From Bolinopsis microptera (taxonomy: Eukaryota; Ctenophora; Tentaculata; Lobata; Bolinopsidae), in the NCBI RefSeq assembly GCF_026151205.1, contig NC_087075.1:6158858-6218857 (forward strand): a stretch of DNA of 60,000 nucleotides, given 5' to 3'. A program made the translations under genes and the position numbers. This document shows positions 21,533 through 32,634 of this stretch, one piece after another. How positions within the stretch are numbered: the stretch's first letter is position 1; the number at the start of each line of letters is the position of its first letter. The notes below the pieces were generated by a model that ran no database searches, had not been told where the DNA came from, and saw only the letters and a list, made by a program, of their open reading frames with translations.

Positions 21533-23808
21533 TCAACTGCACCGATGCATTCTTGAAACGAATCTTCTCCAGCATCTCCAGAAACAAGAGTATATATTCT
21601 TGTAAAGTTCACTGTAGAAAATAGGGTTCAGAATGCTGTTGATGGGTAGAACCAGCAGAGCTAGCACTTCAAACAGTACGGGAGGAGGACTATCACTAAC
21701 TATTTGGAAGTACACGGCAGCCCCGATGAAAGTCAACCAACTTGCTAGCTGTGTTCCTATTATCAGGGAAATCTTCAGAGCTAGTGAGGGGGCTGCAGCG
21801 TTTTGTCTGTTCATCCCACCTCCAATGTCTCCCACCTCACGTCGAGACGTTAACTGCTTTCTAACTATGATGAGGTAAGTGAGAGTAACTATGACCAGAA
21901 GTAGGGACACTGTGATAAGGTAGGAGAGTTTATAGATGAGGTAGGATTGTTGTTCTTTAAAGACGTTGTGAACACACAGACGGGTGTTTCCATAATATCC
22001 GATCTCTTTGATATCGAATATGTTGTCTGTACTGGTGATGATGTTGAGGTCTCTGACTGTTGTGTACAGATCAGTTTTGTTATATGTTTCATGTAGGTGG
22101 TTTAACCTGGTCATGTTTACATAGCTAGAGCTGATGAAGGGATTATCTAGAAAGTTTTTAAAGAACACGTCTGTGCGGAAGATATTTTGTATGGCAACCA
22201 AAGGAAGGATGGGAATCAATGCGTTGATCACATTTATGGCAATAAGTATTGCAGATGTTATGAATACTGTTTTGTGTTTGGTTTGATGGTGTACTCTGAC
22301 ACAATTAATACACCTGACAATACTCATAAGGGCTATTGCACTGAGGGACCCATGTGAAGCTATTGAGAATGTCAGTCCAAGTACCTGGCAGAAGATGCTT
22401 GATCTCCAACTTTCATCTTGAAGACAGTAGTTACCATTTGCACGAAGAATCAGGGCTGCGACCACAACACCACAGTTATACAGACCCATACTACCATCAA
22501 AGAAAAGAACCTGGAGACAAAACAATCTGTCAACTTTGCCGGCTGATGTGGAGGGAGTGTTGTTGTAGCATCTGATTCCTCCTCTCAAGTTCAGTATGAT
22601 CATTGAAACTCCTGCAAAAGCTGTGAAAGAAAGCAGAAAGTAAGAACTGAGGAGTAGGTTGGATGACCCATCTGAGTTACAGGGGTCACATTCGTCACGT
22701 CCGTTGGAGCAGTGTTTGATATTATCACAAGTTTTATCAGGAGTCACCCACTCTGTACTCTCAGAGGTATTGAGGGAGCAATAGAAACGTGCTGGACATT
22801 CTGCCTCATCCGCACCGTTAGAACAATCTAATTCTCCGTCACACAGTTTATATAATGGGCAGGTTTCATAGCTTTCGGGGGCACAACTGAAATGAGCCTG
22901 TGTAAACATACCCATATATATTAACACAATTCTTTCGCAAAACTTATCCCATTTGCCTTCAGCAAAGTCAGGAGTGTCAGAGCAGTTTGTTTTACAGTAG
23001 CTAGAAATATCTCCATGGTTATTATCAACGAGCGCTTGTATGATAATATAGTTGAGGCATTGGTTAATAGGGTTGATGGGGTTGATGATAGGGTTTTCAT
23101 TATCCAAAATTGCAGAGCAGTCAAAAGACTCAATATTACGAAAGGTGCATGAATAATTTAACTGTGAAATTGCGTCCTTTTTTCACAATATTCTCTTTGT
23201 GACAAGCAAATACTAGAGGAGTTTAGGATAGGACATTGTAATTCCACGAAACCCTCACATAAACACTCATCAGCGCCATCAAGACAATCATTCTTACCAT
23301 CACACAACTGTGGGAAGGTAACACATCCAGTGCGTTTTGGACAAAAGAAGATATCCATACTGCTGTTGGTACAGCAACATTCGTCTGTCAGGCAATCAGA
23401 AATCTTGTCGCAGTACCGGTTGTCATCGATCTTGCAGAACCAGGGTACTTCAGAGATTGATGCTATCCATGAAGGAGCTAATCGTTTTTGAAGCATAAAA
23501 TCCACAGCGCCAACTGAAACTTGACACACACCTTTCGTTTTATTTTCATTATGACTAATGTTTATAAGATTGAGTGGACGAAAGAAGTCTCCATATTTGA
23601 TATGCAATGAATCTGTGTAAGCTTCTTGGCAGGTGATTCTTTTATGTAGAAGCATTTGCATTTCATTTAAGTTGAAGATATTGGGAATAGTTAGTGGGTC
23701 AGCCATGGGGGGTTTGTCAGGAGAAGGTTCGTCAGGAGGGGGAGGCATACCAGGGTTGATGAGACAAAATAAGGTGAACGCGATCAGAGTTATCAAAAGT
23801 TTGAACAT
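21533..23808 (-). CDS. LDLa-bearing rhodopsin-class GPCR (one frameshift)
   Basis: Intronless receptor in two frames. Part 1 (23808 to 23158) starts MFKLLITLIAFTLFCLINPG, a signal peptide, and carries Cys-rich LDL-receptor class A modules with CDGKNDCLDGADEC. Part 2 is open from about 23185 to 21533. It adds CDGELDCSNGADEAEC and another degenerate module, then seven hydrophobic helices: TM1 after SSNLLLSSYFLLSF, a TM3 end MSIVRCINC replacing the usual DRY, and TM7 with NPIFY matching NPxxY. The parts overlap out of frame; an A6 run on the coding strand (T6 at 23178-23183) lies in the overlap, and one extra base there would join them into one protein of about 750 residues. Similar LDLa receptors (GRL101-like, relaxin-receptor-like) are common in cnidarians and molluscs. 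No leucine-rich repeats are seen. The ligand is unknown. Confidence 0.85.
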
Positions 23809-26765
23809 CTCTTCTGTCTACTGAATAATTATAGGTGTTAAGAGCCTCCGACAGTTGAAACCAACTTAAATCGATGTACAGGGTGGGCCAAAAGTCAGTG
23901 GGCATACGTTGGCCTTAATAGATCAGTCACTGTGTGACCAATTGAAATAATTTTTTCTGGTACGACTTACTTACCACCACTGGTTCGAGGAATTTGTCAA
24001 ATCAAAAAATATTAGAGTTCATTTTTTTCAAATGAAGGTTCATTTTTACATTTATTTGATAGTTTGGATAGTCGGAACGAGCTAAATTTTATTGAATTTT
24101 GTTTGGCCATTCGAATTACGTTTGTCCTGAACAAACTACAGTTGTAGCTTCTCGTATGGCCGAGAAACGAAGCATAACGATTTAATTCATTACGTGTGAT
24201 CAGGTGATTGGCTTACCTTATCACGTGATAAGGTCACCCCGTTAACCAACCCATTAAACATTATGGGAATCGTTAAGCTGCCCAATTAAGGTGTCGTGTC
24301 ACGGTGTCACATAAAGGATTTCAAAGGATTTCAAGGAATTCAAAATAAGATGATCATTACAGTAAACATTGTGTCGGATCTAAATTTTAAAAAATAAAGA
24401 TAAAATGAAAGTCAAAAACGAAAAAACCGAAACCTGTCCTGAAAAATGCACGGTTGACGGTTATAGTCTAAAGAGTTTAAAAACCGAGCTATTCTAAAAA
24501 GGAATGTTCATGACGCGAACAACCAGTCCTTTGTGTCCATGCCTAAGATCCACACATAAATTCCACACTAAATCAAAAGTGTGAAACGCACACGAAAAAT
24601 AACACACTGTCGGATCCACGTTTCGCATGTTGAGTCCGTGAGTCATGTTTTTAGTCCTTCCTTTTCTTTTCTGTCACTCGGGGGGAACCTCCGCTTGTTC
24701 ACTTTACTCAAGAATCTGGCAGTTTCTCTGATCAATAGGATATCCTTGAAGAGGTCGGCAAAGGTCTCCGCTCCAGAGGTGATCATAGTTCTCGCCTGCT
24801 GACCTATGTTTCGCCTCAGGTCGTCGTAAAGCGAACAGTCCGTGAGAACGTGTTTCTCATCTTCAATGATCGGCTCAAAAATTGGTAGCTCGGTCAGTAT
24901 ACCGACAGCTTCAAGGTCTGATGAAGAACAGTGCTTACAAATGCGACTGAGCGGATTTTCACGGTTGATGGCGTATCTACCGGTCTCGATGTTGAACTTA
25001 TGAGCACTCATTCTGAACTGCGCCAGCCGCTTCACCTCTTCTCCACTGAGCTGCAGGTTCAGGTACGCTTCAGCTGTAAATTCACTTTTGATAGTGTTGT
25101 AGAAACTGAGCTTCCGGTTGTTTTGCCGCTCCTCGTTCCAACAGTTAATAAAAGTACTACGTAGTGCTGTTTTGAATTGGTTGGGGTAGGTCAACCTGCG
25201 AGATGATACTGACTGAAGGCTTTGTCGGAGATCTTCTATACCTTTGTACCATGGCAGATTGAGTGTGCGTTGTTCTATGAACGCCTGTCTGGCTAGACTT
25301 GTGCAACCAGCTCTGTCCATTTGCTCAAGTCGGTTGAAATACCCAAATACTTGTTTTGATGCCTTTATCACTAGGGGGCAGCGGCCTGTATCACCCCATA
25401 CACTCGCATTTGAGGTTTTTCTGCCCACTCCTAAGGTCCACTTGAGGAATGAGAGATGAAGCTTTTCGAGAGGATCTCTTGCAGTCTCCTTCAGGAGAGA
25501 TTTGGTGTTGATATTATCTTGATAGTTTCTGACAAAGAGAGTCTCTGGGAGCCACACCTGACATCCGTATGTCACAATCGGTACCACAAGCGCGTCGAAT
25601 AGCTTGAATACAATTGTTCGCCTGAAGTGTCTTAAGTCAATACTGCTTTTTAGCGCGAAGTAGCTTCTGAGACCTTTTTGCTTCAGTTTGTTCTGTGCTA
25701 CTGCTGAAGAACCGTTGAGGGTAAAGGTTATCCCGAGGTAGCAATATTCTCGAACTGATGTGATGTTGGTTTCGCCGAGTTGGAATGTCAGACTATCTTT
25801 AAGGAGCCTCCCGGAACGGTTGAACACCATCACTGCCGTTTTTCCGATGTTAACGGTTAGTCCCCATTCGATACAGTAACTGTGTAAAACGTTTAGAAGT
25901 TTCTGTAGTCCAGTATGATCAAGGGCAAGTAGTATAAGATCATCTGCCCAGAGGAGATGAGTGATATTAACATTATTCAGTTCAGGGACGTTGACTTCCT
26001 CAGCGTTATCCAGATCTAGGGAGAGTTGGTGGATGAAACACTTGAACAGCTCAGGAGACATCGGGTGACCTTGCTCAGTCCCACAGTGAATGTCGATTGT
26101 CTCTGACAATTTGTTCAACAGTTTGATTTTTGCTGAGGAATGTGAATACATCTGCTCGATACATTGAAAGTATCGACCTCTTACTCCTAGCTCCCAGAGT
26201 ATATAGAGCATGGCATCTCGGCACACAGAGTCGAACGCCTTCGCGTAGTCGACGAAGCATCCATATAGCCTCTTTATCCGTTGCGTTACATACTTTTGGA
26301 TGCAAGTTGAGAGTGTTAGTATGTGGTCACTCGTCTGTGCTTTTTTACAGAACCCTAGCTGGTTTATGGTGTCTGGACAGTTCAGTGACCGGAATGTGAG
26401 TAGGCGCTGTAATAAGATAGTTGAAAACAGCTTCCCAACATTGCTCGCCACGGCTATCGCCCGGTAGTTGTTCGGATCGTATACACTCCCCTTTTTGTGC
26501 AAGGGGGTAACTAGAGAGGTCGTCCATGGATACTCCCCGAGTGGTTGAACAGGTTAAGAACAGCTGACAGCATTGGTTCATCTGACGAAATGAGGAACTC
26601 ATTCAGGATTTTATCTTCGGCGATGGCTTTCCCTTTCTTAAGGCCTTTGATGGCGGTCCGAAGTTCCTCTATTTCGATATCTTTGTCCAGAACTTCCACG
26701 AGTTCATGAACACGAGGTTCAGTCTTTCTGCGTTCCGTGAAGTCAGCAGTTTCTTCATTCGGGAG

Positions 26766-27526
26766 CTAAGATGAGAAGTATGTATCATACGTACTTTTCA
26801 AAGTATTGTACAAGTACGTACTTTTAAAATACTGCGGAAAAGTACGCAGATACAATAATGTAGTGCACCTGAGAGAACTCGAGCATTACATGCTAAATGT
26901 GGACAGCGAGGGGCTCAATTTATACACCGAAGTGGATTCGTTGCAGAATCTACCAAATCCTATGTTGTATTGGAGATACTATAGCCCACAGAGTTATGAG
27001 GTTCTCCATTTGATCGCTAGAAAAGTTTTTAGTGTTCTGACTTCTTCCTCAGTCTGTGAACAAAATTTTAAAGACATGGAGTATATCTACTGCAGTAGAA
27101 GACTACGCACTAAGCCTGAGAGATTCAACAAATTGATCTACATCTACTCTAATGCAAAACTGAAACGTTATTAAAGCTGAAATTAAATTTGATCTGTTGA
27201 AATGATGATGCTAGAAAGTTCATTGTTTTTTGTTTTGATGAAATGATGAAGCTTATTAAACTTTCTTTGTTATCTGCGATTGAGTGTTTCTATTATCTCC
27301 ATGAATATGGCTTTCAAAACCATCATGACAATGAAATTTCAATCGTGGAAGTCGGGAGTTTCCATTAAATAAAACGTCGGATCTAAAAAACTTTACATCG
27401 CGCCTGTGATTGTGAAAAGAAGTTTGAAAATTGTTTGAATCGTACACTGAGGTATCATACGTACTTTTCAAAATAAAGTACAAGTACGTACTTTTCGCCC
27501 GGTATCATACATACTTCTCATCTTAG
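26766..27526 (+). mobile_element. hAT transposon remnant inside the LINE
   Basis: Perfect 20-bp terminal inverted repeats CTAAGATGAGAAGTATGTAT, flanked by the exact 8-bp duplication TTCGGGAG (26758-26765 and 27527-27534). The plus-strand frame (to 27174) encodes the hAT C-terminal dimerisation region: PMLYWRYYSPQSYEVLHLI, RKVFSVLTSSSVCEQNFK, SRRLRTKPERFN. The catalytic part is missing, so this 761-bp copy is internally deleted. Removing it with one duplication leaves the host LINE frame continuous (SLPN then EETAD), which confirms the boundaries. Confidence 0.93.
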
Positions 27527-27637
27527 TTCGGGAGGGAAGGTTTTGAGTACAGCTCTTTGAAGAATTTACAGAAGTTCATCATATCGAAAACGTCCAGCTT
27601 TGTGCCATTTGAGGAGAAGCTTTTAAGTTTCTTGATA

Positions 27638-28262
27638 GTCTATGTAATAAGCGCCATGAGCTGGCACAGAATTTTTTGTCTCTGATTTTGATAAATTTGG
27701 TACCAAAAGTTGCCTCTAAGTGTGAATAATGAAAATTCACCGTGTAGCACGATAACGTCGAGCTGTATGTGGGCCTTTTGCGCATCACAAGAGTGTACAA
27801 AGGACGAAAAATGGGTAATTTATTGCTTAAAATGCCTATAACTCCTAACATATTAAATATTTTGAAATAATTCATACAGGATCGTAATGAACTTAGCCAG
27901 ACGCAACTTTTAATACCAAAATTATAATATTTGAAGAACAAAAATGTTCAGATTAAAAATTTTTGAAAATAATTTTCCTTTAAATCTTAAAATATTAGTA
28001 TTAAAAGTTTCGTCTCGATGAGCTGATTACGATGCCATAATAATTATGCGATTATAACTGAAAATGTGAAATTTATAGGCCAAAAACTAAAAATTTGTGC
28101 GAAAAAAGCACGCGCGGCGAACAAGCGCCGTGTAGCATTTTTAGCGAAAATTGCTACACGGTGGATTTATTTTATTCACATTTTTAGACAACTTTTGGTA
28201 CCAAATTTATCGAAATCGGAGAAAAAAGTTCTGTGCTCGCGCTTGGCGCTTATTACACTGAC
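27638..28262. mobile_element. Inverted-repeat element (~625 bp) inside the LINE
   Basis: Imperfect terminal inverted repeats of at least 130 bases: left includes TGTAATAAGCGCCATGAGC and GATAAATTTGGTACCAAAAG; the right inverted gives TGTAATAAGCGCCAAGCGC and the same GGTACC block. The LINE frame resumes on either side (NWSRF, then IKKLK), implying a 2-3 base target duplication (TA or TAT). A strong internal hairpin, GTGTAGCATTTTTAGCG with its partner, lies near 28120-28160. No transposase was seen. Confidence 0.8.
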
Positions 28263-29098
28263 TATAAAGCGACTCCAGTTTATGTCGCGCCCCTCGTCAA
28301 CATCACGACAAAGAGATTCCACGAACTTGGCCTTCTTCTGTCTCACGAGCTTTCGATATTCGCGGCGTTTGTTGTAGTAGCTGTCTCTCAGTTCTTTATC
28401 AAGAGGACTTTTACCGTTACATGTTTTAGCTAATCGATTTAGTTCACGTTTTTCGATGATGCAGGCAATATCAAACCATGGAGACTTCGGTTTTGCCCTT
28501 TTGTATCCCCGAGTTTTCCTATTGAGGGGTTTTTGTTTATGTTTTCTAGGTCTTGGTAGGGCCTGATCAGCCATATCACGATAAATGCCGACGATGTTTT
28601 CATTGAGCTTAATGACATCCTCCTTTTTTACGCAAACAGCTTCAACCAGTTCCGCGATTCTGCTTGCAAACTGGGGTTCTTTTTGGACATCTAGGAACTG
28701 CTGTTTATTCTCTGAAGCATTCTCGTCCCATTTGTGTTTTATTGGGGCTGGCTAAATCACCATAATCACCCAGTCAATTTTGTTAACGAGATACACAAAA
28801 TGCTTGATAACTTCGTCATTTCTAATCCGTTTCACGTCATTTTTTCAGATCAGATGCAACATTCAATAATCTACCGTCTCTGAAAAAAATCAGGCGTCCA
28901 GTATGTTTAGAGAAAACAATATAGGTTTTTTAATTTTGAATGGGCGTGGTCTAAAATATTCGAATTTTCAAAATTTTGACGACGGAATCCTCGAACCAGA
29001 AGGTACAGTATACCATCTGAAAAGCAACAGCTCTCAAATATAAAACACGGCGGAGCTATTAAGGCCAACACATGCCCACTGACTTTTGGCCCAACCTG

Positions 29099-29403
29099 AA
29101 CTTTCGGACGCTGATTCCGAATCACCTCGCATGACATAGGGTTAAAATGCTCCAAGTCCACTGGCAAGATTTTGGCGAAAAACTGTCTCGATCACGTGAT
29201 ATGACCGTATAAGGAAGTTGGTCTAATTTCTCGTTAGGGTTAGGGTTTCAGCATATGCTTTTGTTAGGGATTTGGTTAGACTTAGAGTTAGGTTAGGGAT
29301 CAGATTAGAGGGCTAGGGTTTCGAATAGTCGTGCAGGACCAGCTAGAGAACGGGTTGAAAAAGTCACGTGACAGTCGAGTGTAGAGTGATTAATCATCAT
29401 CCG
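29099..29403. repeat. Dispersed repeat, intact copy
   Basis: Runs from CGCTGATTCCGAATCACC through ATCACGTGATATGACCGTAT, a telomere-like GTTAGGGTTAGGGTTTC and CACGTGACAGTCGAG to TTAATCATCATCCGC. A second copy of the same repeat is split across 30345-30437 and 31643-31852, so this copy shows the uninterrupted state. Confidence 0.85.
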
Positions 29404-30344
29404 CCATGACTACCAGTAACATTCACACCATGGTTTGGTAAGTGACGGATGCCCTTCAGTTTTGAGATCTTGGCCCAAAAAAGAATAAAGACATGATTTA
29501 AGTACGAACGTCAATGAAAAAACTAATCGTTAAGTCTTTAAAAGTTTCGTCGGAATATTATCATTTTTGAACACTGAATTAGATATCGAATAAATGGAAG
29601 GGAATCGCAAAATTGATATATGCTAATAGCTAATGTTATGCGAGGATTATGTTTAAACTGGGGTAAACTATTCGACTTTGATATGGTATGTTGAGCCTTG
29701 AGCGATTATTTTATCATTTATTTGGTGTAAAAGTTTGGTTACGAAAGGTTTCTTCCAACTTCAGATTTGATGGAAATGATAAACATACAATATGTCTATT
29801 TAATTGTTGAATTTTCGGAATAAGCATAGAAAAATACACCGAATGACGCTAAGTATACTTTCATATAACATGATCAGGGCCTTTCTGTAAAAAAATTAAA
29901 AATATTTGGTGAGTGATTAAGTAGTGCAGATCGTGCTACAAGTACAAGCTCTTAATTTTATCATAAGATGAGATTTTGGCTAAATCAGTTTTACTTTTAG
30001 GACAATTACTCTAAAAACTAAGCATTCTTGGCCATATGTTGCGAACAGTTTGGGTGAAGAGAGGGGAAATAGAGTCGAGCAGTATAAGACAGAAACAAAG
30101 TCATGCTCGGGCTGATTCTCAGGTATTTTGTAACCCGGATAAAAGAATCATGCTCCATTTGAAATACTTTTTTATTCAACTTTTATATCATTAGGGGACC
30201 CCGGTACAGGCTATTATGTTCATTTAGAGATTTGGCGGAATGACGAGAGCGTGCTAAATCACTTTGCAGTCGATCTTCGAGATTGTTATAACAGTGGAGT
30301 TCCCACCTACGAGTGGTGACTGAGAGGTGGCGCACCTGAGAGGT
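29404..30344. other. No gene recognised
   Basis: AT-rich. Contains a motif block at about 30190-30245 (GGGGACCCCGGTACAGGCTA, GGCGGAATGACG) related to blocks near 1190 and 34440. Nothing coding was seen. Confidence 0.45.
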
Positions 30345-30437
30345 GTCGCTGATTCCGAATCACCCCCTATGACATAGAGTTAAAATGCTCCTCTAGCGTG
30401 ATATTGACGAAAAACTGTCTCGATCACGTGATATGAC

Positions 30438-31642
30438 GGGAGTGGACTGTTGAGCGTAGGACTGTATATACGAAAACTGGATACTCCGTGATATTTATAC
30501 CATACCTTCGAAATCCTAACAAGATATCGCACTGCGATGGATCTGATCTGAATCAGTCCCGTCACCAGATTGATGAACATGAGATATCCTTAGTAGGCGC
30601 TAAAGCGTCACGCGATGCGATCCTCATTCCTAAATGATCTGCACGAACTTGATCGGTACTCTGCTTAGCGAAATCACAATCACATTGATACGAACAGTTC
30701 ACTAAAATGCCGAAGACACGTTTTACATTTTTGAGTAGCAGGGGAATATTTCAATCATTTGGAAGACGTTGAGACCGACCAATAATCTTAAATCAAGTTA
30801 CACTATAATATTAGTAATGAAATATTTATAATAAGTAAATGAAAATGTTCATTAACTCCATGACTCTTTAATAAAGTTATCATCCTAGAATGTCATGAAA
30901 ATAATCAATCACGAGTTACAATGTATAACTTAGCTTCGTTGAGTGTTCAATCTTCAAATTCTCAACCGCTATAGGGTCCTCATGTTATAGGAGGGTACCG
31001 CTCTAGAGTCCTCATGTTATGGGATCTAACGGCCAGGTAGCGCAGTTGGTTAGCCAGCTTTGCAATCGTGAGGTTGCGGGTTCAAATCCCACTGCCTGCC
31101 TGGTCGTGGGGTGAGTGTCGTTGACATTCAGCTAAGGATCGTGAGTGGTATATGCAGCCCCCCGGTCTACTCAGCCGAATACTCGAGAAATCGGGTGTGA
31201 GGGTTAAATGAGGAGCTGCACATTGCAGCAAAGTCTCGGGCGAAGAAAGTATGGTACACACTACCTTAACCGTCACTGGCTAAAAACAAACCCTTCGGCT
31301 TCCTGTAATTGGCTGGTTGCACTTGTGTAACAATATGGCTGTTGGAATACTCCGAAGTAAAATAAGTGTCTAGATAAAAAATAAGGGAGGGCCGCTCTGC
31401 AGTCCTACTTCCGACCTTCACCGACCTTCACCGGCCTACAGTCAACCGCTCAACAGTCCACCGCTCTACAGTCCTCATTTTAGGATCGTACCGCTCTAAA
31501 GTCCTCATGTTGTGAGATCTATAAGGGCGGCCGCTCTAGAGTCCTACCCTGGCGATTTGACACCGCTCTACAGTCCTACTTCCGACCCTCACCGACCTAC
31601 AGTCCTACGCTCAACAGTCCTCCGCTCAATAGTCCTACAGCC
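30438..31642. mobile_element. DNA transposon insertion, 1,205 bp, 8-bp duplication
   Basis: Splits a copy of the 29.1-kb repeat. GATATGAC stands on both sides (30430-30437 and 31643-31650) but only once in the intact copy. Ends are imperfectly inverted: GGGAGTGGACTGTTGAGCGT on the left, GGCTGTAGGACTATTGAGCG read inverted from the right. Subterminal words such as CCGCTCTAGAGTCCTCATGT and ACCGCTCTACAGTCCTAC are repeated. No transposase. A tRNA-derived SINE has inserted within it. Confidence 0.85.
31029..31260 (+). mobile_element. tRNA-derived SINE, second head type
   Basis: Head GGCCAGGTAGCGCAGTTGGT with B-box GGTTCAAATCC and a pairing 3' arm CCTGCCTGGTC resembles a complete tRNA of Ala/Cys type. 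The body carries GGTCTACTCAGCCGAATACT and GAGGGTTAAATGAGGAG, as in the SINE at 2709-2905. It lies inside the transposon at 30438-31642. Confidence 0.8.
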
Positions 31643-31852
31643 GATATGACCATATACGGAAGTTAGTATAATTTCTCGTTAGGGTTAGGGTTTCAGCATA
31701 TGCTTTTGTTAGAGATTGGGTTAGTGTTAGGGTTGGGATCAGATTAGAGGGCTAGGATTTCGAATAGTCATTCAGGGCCACCAAGAGAACGTGTTTAAAA
31801 AGTCACGTGACAGTCGAGCTGTCGAGTACGTAGAGTGATTAATCATCATCCG
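31643..31852. repeat. Dispersed repeat, right part of the split copy
   Basis: Continues the sequence interrupted at 30437: GATATGACCATATACGGAAG, GTTAGGGTTAGGGTTTC, CACGTGACAGTCGAG, TTAATCATCATCCGC. Matches 29196-29403 with scattered substitutions. Confidence 0.85.
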
Positions 31853-32630
31853 CAAGTGATGATATCTTTATTTGAAATAATTGATCATACGACCGAAGAG
31901 CATAATTTTGAGGTCGTGGTATTTTGTTTGTAGAATATAAGACCGAGATTATTATTTGTAAATGGATTTAGTTCCATCATGCATGCGAATCAACGACCGA
32001 TATCATTTTTTCTTTTCATATCTTTATAAAAAGCTTTAGCCATCGAAAATAAAGCTTTTTATCATCAAAATCATACGTTAAGCGATAAGATCTTCCTTTG
32101 AAATACTTGGTTAAACGGCAGAAAAGTTTCTAACGTGGTTGTGCTTTGTTTGTCGAATATGAAGCTGTGATTTTTACATGGATATTTAAGTGGAATGAAG
32201 AGTTTCGTCATTTTTAAGAGGATTTGATATTTTCATCATGTCCGCGAAACGTTTACCTAGCTTTGCTAATCTGTAGTCAAAGTCTCTTTCTCGCTTCTCT
32301 TCAGTGCAAGGAGTTCGAAAAGATGGCCTTGCATAGGGATTGGCGTGCCAGCCGCCAGGTAAGTGAAACTTTCATTAATTATTGAAATTGAATTTCGATC
32401 ATATCAAGCAGTAGAATATAATATATAAAAATTAATATTTTTTTCTATACTACGTATAACAAAATACTGAAAACTCACGGCTCTTAAAGGCTATACTAAG
32501 GGGGATTACACCTAATTTGGTCAACAGGAGCCCTAACGGCCTAACAGTTGGTTGAGAGATCAACAGTTAGGATCGTACGATCATATTTACTACTAAATAA
32601 GGCTGACGGACAACTAAGAACCTGTCAATT
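31853..32630. other. No gene recognised
   Basis: AT-rich. At about 32310-32370 it carries GCATAGGGATTGGCGTGCCA, related to GCACAGGGATTGGCGAGCCA near 1105, so a short dispersed repeat is present. The end (32600-32630) shares sequence with the inverted copy at 37120-37215. Confidence 0.45.
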
Positions 32631-32634
32631 TTAA

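Larger units (their letters stand above)
24643..28740 (-). pseudogene. Non-LTR retrotransposon (LINE) polyprotein, interrupted
   Basis: Reads right to left. The linker before the RT lies at 28740-28265 (PWFDIACIIEKRELNRLAK). The region continues at 27637-27527 (KKLKSFSSNGTKL, KELYSKPSLPN), then 26757-26545 (EELRTAIKGLKKGKA). A long frame from 26502 to 24643 holds the RT core: NNYRAIAVASNVGKLF, DYAKAFDS, GTEQGHPMSP and catalytic LLWADDLILLA, then a C-terminal HVLTDCSLYDDLR. Breaks: a ~625-bp element at 27638-28262, a hAT remnant at 26766-27526, and a one-base frameshift near 26545 before YPWTTSLVTPLHKKG. No endonuclease domain was found, so the copy is 5'-truncated at about 28740. The clade (L2, CR1 or Jockey-like) is not certain. 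Confidence 0.85.
23879..29098. mobile_element. Mariner-like inverted ends enclosing a LINE
   Basis: Left end CAGGGTGGGCCAAAAGTCAG (23879) and right end, read inverted from 29098, CAGGTTGGGCCAAAAGTCAG, continue to match for about 45 bases with few differences. TA precedes the left end; AA follows the right. TIRs of this form and a TA target suit Tc1/mariner. Without the nested LINE the element would be about 1 kb. I could not recognise a transposase, so it is non-autonomous or decayed. Confidence 0.7.

Noticed and set aside
23940-24560. Mariner transposase in the left arm
   Set aside because: Short protein-like words can be read but I see no DDE motifs or continuous frame, so no claim is made.
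26130-26399. Plus-strand frames opposite the LINE reverse transcriptase
   Set aside because: Shadows of the minus-strand RT frame, which has conserved RT motifs.
29234-31693. Telomeric repeats (GTTAGGGTTAGGG)
   Set aside because: Only two or three units within each copy of a dispersed repeat, not a telomere array.
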